Positions 8,520 through 16,005 of a stretch of 41,510 bases of DNA are shown one piece after another. Origin of the DNA: Streptomyces roseochromogenus subsp. oscitans DS 12.976 (lineage in GTDB: Bacteria > Actinomycetota > Actinomycetes > Streptomycetales > Streptomycetaceae); contig NZ_CM002285.1 of NCBI RefSeq assembly GCF_000497445.1, positions 2,545,067-2,586,576 of the forward strand, read 5' to 3'. Position numbers and translations under genes: made by a program. Numbering within the stretch: the first letter of the stretch is position 1; each line of letters begins with the position of its first letter. Under the pieces are notes generated by a model, which made no database searches, had not been told where the DNA came from, and was given only the letters and a program-made list of their open reading frames with translations.

Positions 8520-9787
8520 GCACGCGCCTCCGCGGTCGCCGTCGTGGCAGTCAGTTCACGGGCCCGGGCGCGGGCCCAGGTCTCCGCTTCGAGGACGTCC
8601 GACACCGTGAGTGAAGTTCCCGAGTCCGGGGTGCCGTGTTCCTCGACGACCCGGGTGACGGTCTCCATGATCCCGTTGAAGGGCAGCGCGCCGCCCAGGA
8701 AGGCCTCGACGCACTCCTCGTTGGCCGCATTGAACACCGCCGGGGCGGTCCCCGCGAGCTGCCCCACGTGCCGGGCGAGGTTCACCGAGGGGAAGGCCTC
8801 GTTGTCCAGGGGGAAGAACTCCCAGGTGGAGGCCTTGCTCCAGTCGAAGGCGGGCGCGGCGCCGGGGACGCGTTCGGGCCAGCCCAGACCGATGGCGATG
8901 GGCCCGCGCATGTCGGGGGGCGTCGCCTGGGCGATCGTGGATCCGTCGGTGAACTCGACCATCGAGTGGACATACGACTGGGGATGCACGACCACCTCAA
9001 TGCGGTCGAAGGGAATGTCGTAGAGGAGGTGTGCCTCGATGACCTCCAGGCCCTTGTTGACGAGGGTCGCGGAGTTGATCGTGATCACCGGGCCCATGGC
9101 CCAGGTGGGGTGGGCGAGGGCGTCCTCGACGGTCACCTGAGCCAGGTCAGCCTTGGTGCGGCCCCGGAAGGGCCCCCCGGACGCCGTGACGACCAGCTTG
9201 CGGACGTCGGCCCTCGTGCCGGATGCCAGGGCCTGGAAGAGGGCGGCGTGCTCGGAGTCGACCGGGATGATCTGGCCGGGCTTGGCCAGCCCCTTGACCA
9301 GCGGCCCGCCGACGATCAGGGACTCCTTGTTGGCGAGGGCGAGGGTGCGGCCCGCGCCCAGTGCGGCGAGGGTGGGCGCGAGGCCGATGGAGCCGGTGAT
9401 GCCGTTCAGCACCGTGTGGCAGTCGGAGGCGGCGAGCTGGGTGGCCGCGTCCGGGCCGGCGAGGATCTCGGGGAGCGGCTCCCCGGGGCCGTACTCGGCG
9501 GCGAGTGCCTCGCGCAGTGCGGGTACGGCGTCCTCGCGGGCGACCGCCACGGTCCGCACCCGCAGCCGGTGTGCCTGCTCGGCCAGGAGGGCGACCCGGC
9601 CGCCGTTCGCGGACACGCCGGTGACCCGGAAGCGGTCGGGGTGGCGCAGCACGAGGTCGATGGCCTGGGTGCCGATGGATCCGGTGGAGCCGAGGATCAC
9701 CACGTCCTTGGGTCCGTGGCCCGCGAGGGGGTCGTAGACGAGGTGCGGGTCGGCGAGGGGTGCCGGATGGGCGAGGCTGTCGGTCAT
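8516..9787 (-). CDS. dxr: 1-deoxy-D-xylulose 5-phosphate reductoisomerase
   Basis: 423 residues. It catalyses the NADPH-dependent conversion of DXP to MEP, the second step of the MEP pathway that ispG serves later. The NADPH-binding start is [18 protein letters not shown]. Further motifs are [25 protein letters not shown] (metal-binding Asp and Glu), [40 protein letters not shown] in pieces, and [13 protein letters not shown]. Start chosen at ATG 9787 ([10 protein letters not shown]); a TTG at 9850 in the same frame would add 21 residues and cannot be excluded, because the purine-rich GGGGGG before the ATG is immediately adjacent and poorly spaced. It heads the dxr-rseP unit. Confidence 0.96.
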   Translation of the reverse strand: MTDSLAHPAPLADPHLVYDPLAGHGPKDVVILGSTGSIGTQAIDLVLRHPDRFRVTGVSANGGRVALLAEQAHRLRVRTVAVAREDAVPALREALAAEYGPGEPLPEILAGPDAATQLAASDCHTVLNGITGSIGLAPTLAALGAGRTLALANKESLIVGGPLVKGLAKPGQIIPVDSEHAALFQALASGTRADVRKLVVTASGGPFRGRTKADLAQVTVEDALAHPTWAMGPVITINSATLVNKGLEVIEAHLLYDIPFDRIEVVVHPQSYVHSMVEFTDGSTIAQATPPDMRGPIAIGLGWPERVPGAAPAFDWSKASTWEFFPLDNEAFPSVNLARHVGQLAGTAPAVFNAANEECVEAFLGGALPFNGIMETVTRVVEEHGTPDSGTSLTVSDVLEAETWARARARELTATTATAEARA

Positions 9788-9960
9788 CCCCCCATTGTTG
9801 CCGCAAGCGGTGACGGTCAGGACAGGGCATCCCCCGGGCGGGTGCGTCAACAGGTTTCGTCGCGGGACGGAGCGGTTCTCCCGTTGTGAAGTACTGGTGA
9901 AGATCGCGTGATAATACTTCAGTCACATCGCTTCGCGGACGGCATCCTGGGGGGATCTCC

Positions 9961-10086
9961 ATGCGCACCGTGCGCCTGCGCTCCGCCCTGGCTGCACTCG
10001 TCGGCGTGACTCTGTACAGAATTCCCGCACGTCCGGGCGCCGATCATGACATCCTTTCGTCGGCGCCCGCCAAGAGGGCCACATAG
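9961..10086 (+). pseudogene. Vestigial 41-codon ORF resembling a signal peptide
   Basis: ATG 9961 follows TGGGGGGAT with good spacing for a ribosome-binding site. The first 18 residues (basic MRTVRLR followed by SALAALVGVTL) look like the start of a secretion signal, but the frame then turns into unconvincing sequence and stops at TAG 10084-10086. It may be the remnant of a secreted-protein gene or a short translated leader for the secreted protein starting at 10104. No promoter could be assigned with confidence. Confidence 0.4.
10034..10069 (+). promoter_or_regulatory. Hairpin upstream of the secreted-protein gene
   Basis: Perfect 10-bp stem (10034-10043 with 10060-10069) and a 16-base loop. 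It ends 34 bases before the ATG at 10104 and overlaps the end of the vestigial ORF. It could be a terminator for that ORF or a 5' UTR element. Confidence 0.45.
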
Positions 10087-10103
10087 GGGGAGGAACCACC
10101 ACC

Positions 10104-10580
10104 ATGAACCGCATGCGTACGACCGCGACCGTCCTGGCGACGGCCGGTCTGCTGACCGCCGCTCAACTCGGCCTCGCCGGGGGCGCGTTCGCCGCCACCC
10201 GCGCGCCGCAGAGCGCCGGCTGCCCGATCGACCTGGTCTACCCGAGCCGCTTCTACATCAACTCGCACGGCTGGGTGACCAACGGGGGGCTGTACTTCGG
10301 CATCAAGAACGTGAGCACCACGAAGGCCTTCAAGAACGCCTCGCTCACCATCACGGACATGAAGAACATCCGCTTCGGCTCGGCCAAGGCCACGGGCGGC
10401 AAGGTCACCCACAAGACGTCGACGACCGTGACCGTGTCCACGGGGACGCTGAACAAGAAGGCGAGCCTCGGCGTGACGGTGCAGACGCACCTGCTCAACA
10501 CCCGCGCCTACCAGGTGAAGTTCACCCTGCGCGGCTCGGGCTGGACCTGCGCCGTGAACCAGGGCACCTGGGGCAACTGA
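10104..10580 (+). CDS. Small secreted protein of unknown function
   Basis: 158 residues. Clear Sec signal peptide (basic MNRMRTTATVL, hydrophobic core, cleavage likely after GGAFA near residue 30). The mature part of about 128 residues has two cysteines, one near its start (GCPIDLVYPS) and one near its end (WTCAVNQG), well placed for a disulfide joining the termini. Strong beta propensity with repeated Thr/Lys-rich strands (VTHKTSTTVTVSTGTLNKK) suggests an immunoglobulin-like or similar beta sandwich. Ribosome-binding site GGGGGAGG about 12 bases before the ATG. I do not recognise the family. It converges closely on the acyl-CoA dehydrogenase gene, with 34 bases between stops. Confidence 0.8.
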   Translation: MNRMRTTATVLATAGLLTAAQLGLAGGAFAATRAPQSAGCPIDLVYPSRFYINSHGWVTNGGLYFGIKNVSTTKAFKNASLTITDMKNIRFGSAKATGGKVTHKTSTTVTVSTGTLNKKASLGVTVQTHLLNTRAYQVKFTLRGSGWTCAVNQGTWGN

Positions 10581-10614
10581 CCCCAGGCGCCCGGTCGGCC
10601 GGACCAGGGGGCTG

Positions 10615-12552
10615 CTAGGCGCCGTAAGGACGGCGTTCGTTCTCCCGAGCGGACGGTCCGGGGGTCGCGTCGGCGATCCACGGGCCGTCCCCGGAGGGAT
10701 CGACGATGCCCTCCTCCAGCCATGTGTAGGACCCGCCGAGCACACCCTTGACCACCTTCCGGTCGACGGCGTCGGTGTTGGTCCACAGCCGGTCGAAGAG
10801 TTCCTCGACGCGAATGCGGGCCTGCCGGCAGAAGGCGTCGGCCAGCTGGTAGGCCTCGCGCCCGTGTTCGCCCCGGCCGCGCAGCAGTTCGGCGCGGACA
10901 CAGGCCGCGCTCATCGCGAACAGCTCGGCACCGATGTCCACGATCCGCCCGAGGAAACCCTGCTTGGTCTCCATGCGGCCCTGCCAGCGGGACATGGCGT
11001 AGAAGGTGGACCGGGCCAGCTTGCGGGCGGTGCGCTCGACATAGCGCAGCTGCCCGGACAGATCGACGTCATGCTTGAACTCGCCGTATGACATGGGGAG
11101 TTGCCCCCGTCCGGCGACCAGCTTCGGCAGCCACTTGGCGTAGAAGACACCCGCGTTCGCGCCTGCCTTCGCCTTGTCGGACAGGGACTTGTCGGGGTCG
11201 ATGAGGTCACCGGCGACCGAGAGATGGGCGTCGACGGCCTCGCGGGCGATCAGCAGGTGCATGATCTCCGTGGAGCCCTCGAAGATGCGGTTGATGCGCA
11301 GATCGCGCAGCATCTGCTCGGCCGGGACCGCCCGTTCGCCGCGTGCCTTCAGGGACTCGGCCGTCTCGTAGCCTCGGCCGCCGCGGATCTGGACCAGTTC
11401 GTCGGCCATCTTCCAGGCCATCTCGGAGCCGTAGAGCTTGGCGAGGGCGGCCTCGATACGGATGTCGTTGCGGTCCTCGTCGGCCATCTGCGAGGAGAGG
11501 TCGAGGACGGCCTCCAGGGCGAAGGTGGTGGCCGCGATGAAGCTGATCTTGGAGCCGACGGCCTCGTGCAGCGCCACCGGCTTGCCCCACTGCTCGCGCT
11601 CCGCCGACCATTCGCGGGCGATCTTCAGGCACCACTTGCCGGAGCCCGCGCACATCGCGGGCAGCGAGAGCCGGCCGGTGTTGAGGGTGGTGAGCGCGAT
11701 CTTCAGGCCCGCACCCTCGGGCCCGATGCGGTTCGCCACCGGGACGCGCACCTGGTGGAAGCGGGTGACGCCGTTCTCGATGCCGCGCAGGCCCATGAAG
11801 GCGTTGCGGTTCTCGACCGTGATGCCTTCCGCCGTCGCCTCCACCACGAACGCGGTGATGCCGCCCTTGTGCCCCTCCGACTTCGGCACCCGGGCCATGA
11901 CGACGAGCAGATCGGCGACCACCCCGTTGGTGGTCCACAGCTTCACCCCGTCGAGGACGTAGTCCTCCCCGTCGGGTACGGCCGTGGTCGCGAGCCGTGC
12001 CGGGTCCGAGCCGACGTCCGGCTCGGTGAGCAGGAAGGCGGAGATGTCGGTGCGGGCGCAGCGCGGCAGGAAGGCGTCCTTCTGCTCCTGGGTGCCGAAC
12101 ATCTTCAGCGGCTGCGGTACACCGATCGACTGGTGGGCGGAGAGCAGGGCGCCGACGGCGGGGCTCACGGAGCCGACCAGGGCGAGGGCCTTGTTGTAGT
12201 AGAGCTGGGTGAGGCCGAGACCGCCGTACTTGGGGTCGATCTTCATGCCGAGGGCGCCGAGTTCCTTCAGGCCCGCCACGACCTCGTCGGGGATACGGGC
12301 CTCGCGCTCGATGCGGGCCCCGTCGACGGTGGTCTCGCAGAACACGCGCAGTTTCGCAAGGAACTCCTCCCCGCGTCGCACGGACTCGTCGTCGGGGAGC
12401 GGGTGGGGATGGATGAGGTCGAGCCGGAAGCGTCCGAGGAACAGTTCCTTGGCGAAGCTGGGCTTGCGCCAGTCCTGTTCCCGGGCGGCCTCCGCCACCC
12501 GGCGTGCCTCGCGCTCGGTGACGGTGGTGCGTGAAGTGGTGGGGGCGGACAT
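10615..12552 (-). CDS. Acyl-CoA dehydrogenase family protein with C-terminal extension
   Basis: 645 residues, longer than the roughly 380-residue classic enzymes and similar in layout to very-long-chain acyl-CoA dehydrogenases. N-terminal helical domain about residues 45-190, FAD-contacting middle domain (ISAFLLTEPDVGSDPARL, KLWTTNG), then the C-terminal helical domain with QIRGGRGYE and the catalytic-base region NRIFEGSTEIM. About 170 further residues form a helical extension (YVERTARKLARSTFY and following). It likely oxidises an acyl-CoA at C2-C3 using FAD; chain length is unknown. Start chosen at ATG 12552, which has GAGGTGA at good spacing; GTG 12561 lies in frame just upstream. It is divergent from the LacI pseudogene. 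Confidence 0.9.
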   Translation of the reverse strand: MSAPTTSRTTVTEREARRVAEAAREQDWRKPSFAKELFLGRFRLDLIHPHPLPDDESVRRGEEFLAKLRVFCETTVDGARIEREARIPDEVVAGLKELGALGMKIDPKYGGLGLTQLYYNKALALVGSVSPAVGALLSAHQSIGVPQPLKMFGTQEQKDAFLPRCARTDISAFLLTEPDVGSDPARLATTAVPDGEDYVLDGVKLWTTNGVVADLLVVMARVPKSEGHKGGITAFVVEATAEGITVENRNAFMGLRGIENGVTRFHQVRVPVANRIGPEGAGLKIALTTLNTGRLSLPAMCAGSGKWCLKIAREWSAEREQWGKPVALHEAVGSKISFIAATTFALEAVLDLSSQMADEDRNDIRIEAALAKLYGSEMAWKMADELVQIRGGRGYETAESLKARGERAVPAEQMLRDLRINRIFEGSTEIMHLLIAREAVDAHLSVAGDLIDPDKSLSDKAKAGANAGVFYAKWLPKLVAGRGQLPMSYGEFKHDVDLSGQLRYVERTARKLARSTFYAMSRWQGRMETKQGFLGRIVDIGAELFAMSAACVRAELLRGRGEHGREAYQLADAFCRQARIRVEELFDRLWTNTDAVDRKVVKGVLGGSYTWLEEGIVDPSGDGPWIADATPGPSARENERRPYGA

Positions 12553-12600
12553 GAGGCTCACCTCGCCGCGAAGAGGGATGACGGGGACGTTCGCTACCGA

Positions 12601-12613
12601 CCAGTGCTACTGG
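12601..12613. promoter_or_regulatory. Dyad, possible operator of the acyl-CoA dehydrogenase gene
   Basis: CCAGT-GCT-ACTGG is a perfect 5-bp inverted repeat around a 3-base centre, 49 bases upstream of the dehydrogenase ATG and in its probable promoter region. The binding protein is unknown. Confidence 0.35.
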
Positions 12614-12728
12614 ATCGTTCGTACCCGAAACGGGCCCACCCCACCACCCCTCGCGCGGCCATCCGGCCGAAAGCCCTGCCTAGTGTCCATATCACCCTCA
12701 CTCGCCCTAGTCAGCAGCGCGCCTTGTC

Positions 12729-12738
12729 GAAGCGCTTC
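12729..12738. promoter_or_regulatory. LacI-type operator palindrome GAAGCGCTTC
   Basis: A perfect 10-bp palindrome with the central CG typical of LacI/GalR-family operators, located 18 bases before the ATG of the LacI-like gene. Probably its own autoregulatory site. Flanks (TC...AC) are only partly symmetric. Confidence 0.6.
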
Positions 12739-12756
12739 ACACAGCTTGGAGCACGG

Positions 12757-13732
12757 ATGGTCACCCTCGCCGAGGTCGCCCAGCACGCCGGAGTCTCGGC
12801 GAGCACGGTGAGCTATGTCCTCAGCGGCAAGCGGTCCATCTCCGCGACCACCCGGCAGCGGGTCGAGCAGAGCATCCGGGAACTGGGCTACCACCCGAAC
12901 GCGGGCGACCGCGCCCTGGCCGGCAGACGGTCGAACATCATCGCGCTGATGATCCCGCTGCGCACCGACATGTATGTGCCGGTGAGATGGAGATCCCATC
13001 GCGGTGGCCACCACGGCACGCCTCCACGGATACGACGTCCTGCTGCTCACCGGAGAGGAGGGGCCCGACGCGATGATCCTGATGGACGTCGAGCTGCAGG
13101 ACGAGCGGCTGCCGCTGCTGCGGGAGACCGACCAGCCCTCGGCGCTGATCGGCCTGCCCGCCGACACGGCGGGTCTGACCTGCGTGGACCTTGACTGGAG
13201 CGCGACCGGCGCGCTGTGCGTGGAGCAGCTGGCGGGGCTCGGTCACCGGGACATCACTGTCATCGGCGAGGCCCCGGCCGTCTACGAGCGGCACACCGGT
13301 TTCGCCGAGCGCACCCTCGACGGAGTGCGCTCCCGGGCCCGCGAGACGGGCGTCCGGGTGCTGCACCGCCCCTGCGAGGGCGGGTACGACGCGATGGCCC
13401 TCACCCTGGCCCGGATCTTCGACGAGCGCCCGGCGACGACCGGGTTCGTGGTGCAGAACGAGTCGGCGGTGGAGCCGCTGCTCGCGCTGCTGCGCCAGCA
13501 GGGCCGGGCCGTGCCGGAGGACGTGTCCGTCGTAGCGATCTGCCCGGACCAGGTCGCCGCCCAGGCCTCGGTACGGCTGACCTCGGTCGCCATCCCGGCG
13601 CAGGAGATGGGCCGGTACGCGGTCGAGCACCTGGTGGCCAAGCTGGACGGGCGGGGCGGCGACGAGGTCGTGCTGCTCGCGCCCGAGCTGACGGTACGGG
13701 CGAGTTCGGGACCGGCACCGGCGGCGTCCTGA
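12757..13732 (+). pseudogene. LacI-family transcriptional regulator, frameshifted
   Basis: The start at ATG 12757 gives an intact N-terminal helix-turn-helix (MVTLAEVAQHAGVSASTVSY, hinge with RSNIIALMIPLRTDMYVPV). After about 12984 that frame becomes nonsense (RWRSHRGGHH), while the effector-binding domain continues in another frame from about 12998 (IAVATTARLHGYDVLLLTGEE to the stop at 13732). The bases AG-ATG-GAG-ATC-CC between the two frames look like a normal stretch that has lost two single bases. Compared with usual LacI proteins, about a dozen residues also seem missing between EEGPDA and MILMDVE. The effector domain otherwise looks good (GFVVQNESAVEPLL, LTSVAIPAQEMGR). Either a real pseudogene or two sequencing indels. 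Confidence 0.8.
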
Positions 13733-13747
13733 CGCGGATGCTTCACC

Positions 13748-14280
13748 GTGCCCGCACCCCGGGCGCTGCCCGCGCACCAACGGCGGCTGCTGCGTGCGGC
13801 CCGCGCCGCGAACCCGCACACCGTGCTGGAGCTGACCTCGGCCTATCCCTACGTGGTGGACGTGACGCGGCTGCCGGCGGTGCTGTGGACCGCGTACGGC
13901 GGCCAGGCGGCGGGCACGGCCCTGGCCCGGACCCTGGCCGGCGACGTCTCCCCGGCCGGCAGCCTCCCCCAGACCTGGTACGCCTCCGACGCCGACCTGC
14001 CGGACCTGTTCGACTACGACGTCATAGGCGCCCGGCAGACCTACCTCTTTCGACGGCAGCCCGCTCTTCCCCTTCGGCCACGGCCTGTCATACGCGTCCT
14101 TCGCGTACGCCGACGTCTCGGCCGGTGTCGAGGACGGCTCGCCTGGACGGCGGCCCGGTGCTGGCTGTGCTGACGCCCGGCACCCCCGCCGCCGACGTCT
14201 ACGCCTGCACCACCCTGACCGCCGCCCTCGCCACCGAGGGCGTGCACGACGTCCGCGGAGGAGACCGACGGCGGGCAGGG
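13748..14280 (+). pseudogene. C-terminal fragment of a GH3 beta-glycosidase, frameshifted
   Basis: The frame from 13748 encodes AHQRRLLRAARAANPHTVLEL, LPAVLWTAYGGQAAGTALAR, GDVSPAGSLPQTWY and DYDVIGARQTYL, which is the C-terminal sandwich domain of a GH3 beta-glucosidase or beta-xylosidase. The N-terminal catalytic barrel of some 500 or more residues is missing. At about 14046 the reading frame breaks: FDGSPLFPFGHGLSYASFAYADVSAGVEDG continues in another frame. A further stretch (LDGGPVLAVLTPGTPAADVY) in yet another frame runs to about 14260 and I cannot assign it. The fragment starts 15 bases after the LacI pseudogene, as expected for a sugar-utilisation pair. Confidence 0.75.
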
Positions 14281-14334
14281 GCCCGGCGCCGGAAGGCAGC
14301 GGTGGCGGGCTCCTTCTGCGTGCGGGCATGCGAA

Positions 14335-14361
14335 ACGGCCCGGGTCCAGGACCCGGGCCGT
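14335..14361 (-). terminator. Terminator of the S53 protease gene
   Basis: Perfect inverted repeat (14335-14347 with 14349-14361), in practice a stem of about 10-11 bp with a small loop, followed on the minus strand by TTTC. It lies 27 bases past the protease stop. Confidence 0.7.
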
Positions 14362-14388
14362 CGCATTGGTGGTGCTTGCGCCCGATCG

Positions 14389-15756
14389 TCAGCCGTGGCT
14401 CGCCTTGGCGAGGGCCGGGACGAAGCGGAGGGCGTCCAGGGTGCCGACGCCGGTGGCCATGTCGTAGCCGTTGACGGCCTTGTAGCCCTCGACGCCCTGG
14501 TAGCTGTTGTCCGTGCCGTCGTTGACGTCGACGACGCCCGGGTTCTTCTGCTTCAGAAGCGCGTAGAGGGCCGCGTTGATGTCGCCCACGCGGTGGCCGG
14601 CCGCCTGGTCGGCGAGCGCGACGATGCCCGAGAAGAGCGGACTGGCCTCACTGGTGCCGCCGGAGACGTCCCAGCCCGTGGCGGTCGGGTCGTAGCTGCC
14701 GTACACCCAGGCACCGCCGTTGACCGCGGCGGCCATCGAGATGTCCGGGGTGCCGCGGCGGGTGCCGACGACGTTCTTCACGCCGTCCTGGAAGGACGGA
14801 CGGGTGAACACGTGGGACTGGCCGCCGCCGCCCGCGCCGTTGTCGTTGTAGACGCTGTCCGGCTTGACGCGCTCGCCCTTGTCGTTCAGGTGGAGCTGGG
14901 TGCCGCCGATGGAGGTGACCAACGGGTCGGAGGACGGCCAGGAGTTGACGCGGTACTTGTAGAACGTCTTGCCGTCCGCCATGGCGTCGGTGGCGCCGCC
15001 GTCACCGGAGGAGGCGAGGACCGTCACGTGCTTGCGCTGGGCGTCCTCGAAGGCGTACCGCAGCTTCTTGATGCTGGAGAAGTCGCCCTTGTCGAAGCCC
15101 GGGAAGGTGTTCTCGGTGGCGCCGAAGCTCTGGCTGATGACGTCGCCGACCCCGTGGTCGATCATGGACTTCTCGGCGGACATCATCTCCGGCAGACCGG
15201 TGGTGCCCTCGGTCTCGGCGACGGCCGTCTCGACCAGCACGATCTTCGCGTCCGGCGCGACGGCGTGCGCCATCTCGACGTCCAGCGTGGTCTCGCCGGC
15301 CCAGCCGGTCATGTCGGAGTTCTTGGGGTCGAACGGCGGGACATGGCCCCACTTGACGACGTTGACCTTGGTGCTGGGCAGCCCGAACTGCTTGCTGTAG
15401 ACGTCCAGATCGTGCTGGACGGTCGGGGAGCCGAAGGAGTCGACGATGACGATCGTCCGCCCCTTGCCCGTGATCCCCTTCTTGTACAGCGGGTTCAGGT
15501 TGTACGCGGTGCGGTACTGCAGCGGGTTGTAGCAGTTGATGTGCCACTTGGCCTGGCACTGCGCGATGGGGAGGGGGCTGGCCACGCCGTGGACCAGGTT
15601 GTGCCCCGCGATGGCCGGCTGCGCGAAGGTGTGCGGTACGCCGGCGGGCGCGGCGGTGGTGGCGCCGGCCTGGGAGGTGGCCGCCAGTGCGGCGGCGACG
15701 AGCGCGACGGTGGCTGCGGACGCCGCGACGCCGCGCCCGGAACGGGCTATGTGCAT
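14389..15756 (-). CDS. Secreted S53 family (sedolisin) serine protease
   Basis: 455 residues. Sec signal peptide over about residues 1-32 (basic MHIARSGRG, hydrophobic Ala-rich core, AGA-TT cleavage). The catalytic dyad region is GWAGETTLDVEMAHAVAP (Glu and Asp), the oxyanion Asp is in LASSGDGGATD, and the nucleophile is Ser369 in SGGTSEASP. The C-terminal DMATGVGT segment is the usual calcium-site region. The prodomain is short or absent compared with fungal sedolisins, as in many Streptomyces members. Two early cysteines (AQCQAKWHINCYN) may pair. It probably degrades extracellular protein, with an acidic optimum typical of the family. Transcribed alone: divergent from nothing nearby and closed by a hairpin. 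Confidence 0.93.
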   Translation of the reverse strand: MHIARSGRGVAASAATVALVAAALAATSQAGATTAAPAGVPHTFAQPAIAGHNLVHGVASPLPIAQCQAKWHINCYNPLQYRTAYNLNPLYKKGITGKGRTIVIVDSFGSPTVQHDLDVYSKQFGLPSTKVNVVKWGHVPPFDPKNSDMTGWAGETTLDVEMAHAVAPDAKIVLVETAVAETEGTTGLPEMMSAEKSMIDHGVGDVISQSFGATENTFPGFDKGDFSSIKKLRYAFEDAQRKHVTVLASSGDGGATDAMADGKTFYKYRVNSWPSSDPLVTSIGGTQLHLNDKGERVKPDSVYNDNGAGGGGQSHVFTRPSFQDGVKNVVGTRRGTPDISMAAAVNGGAWVYGSYDPTATGWDVSGGTSEASPLFSGIVALADQAAGHRVGDINAALYALLKQKNPGVVDVNDGTDNSYQGVEGYKAVNGYDMATGVGTLDALRFVPALAKASHG

Positions 15757-15945
15757 GTGGTCCCCTGAGTGGTCCTGTTCCGTCCCGAGCAGGACGGACC
15801 CGACTCGGACGAAGTGGTCAGGCGCATCCCATCGGGTGAGTCATGGACAGAACAAGACTTAGGGCATGACTCTTGAACCGCCGATATCGATTCCTTTACC
15901 AAGGAGCAGAAAACAGGCAGAAAAGTACAAGCAGAAAAGAGGGAA

Positions 15946-15980
15946 ACGGCCGCAGCCCCCGCACAGTGGGCTGCGGCCGT
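15946..15980 (-). terminator. Terminator of the 16006-17454 aldehyde dehydrogenase gene
   Basis: Perfect 13-bp stem (15946-15958 with 15968-15980) and a 9-base loop, 26 bases past the stop. On the minus strand it is followed by a pyrimidine-rich run containing TTTTCTGC three times (plus-strand GCAGAAAA at 15906, 15917 and 15931). Confidence 0.85.
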
Positions 15981-16005
15981 CTCCGGCTGACCTGTCCGTG
16001 GCAGG

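Noticed and set aside
6438..9023. 861-codon plus-strand open frame across ispG, rseP and dxr
   Set aside because: Antisense to three well-recognised genes and has no recognisable domain.
10581..10614. Possible terminator between the secreted-protein gene and the acyl-CoA dehydrogenase gene
   Set aside because: CCCC and GGGG runs can pair, but the stem is short and interrupted; not strong enough to list.
13216..15768. 850-codon open frame running through the LacI and GH3 remnants and opposite the S53 protease
   Set aside because: It joins unrelated frames; the 3' two thirds are antisense to the protease gene. Only the short third-frame stretch near 14150-14260 looks protein-like and is mentioned with the GH3 remnant.
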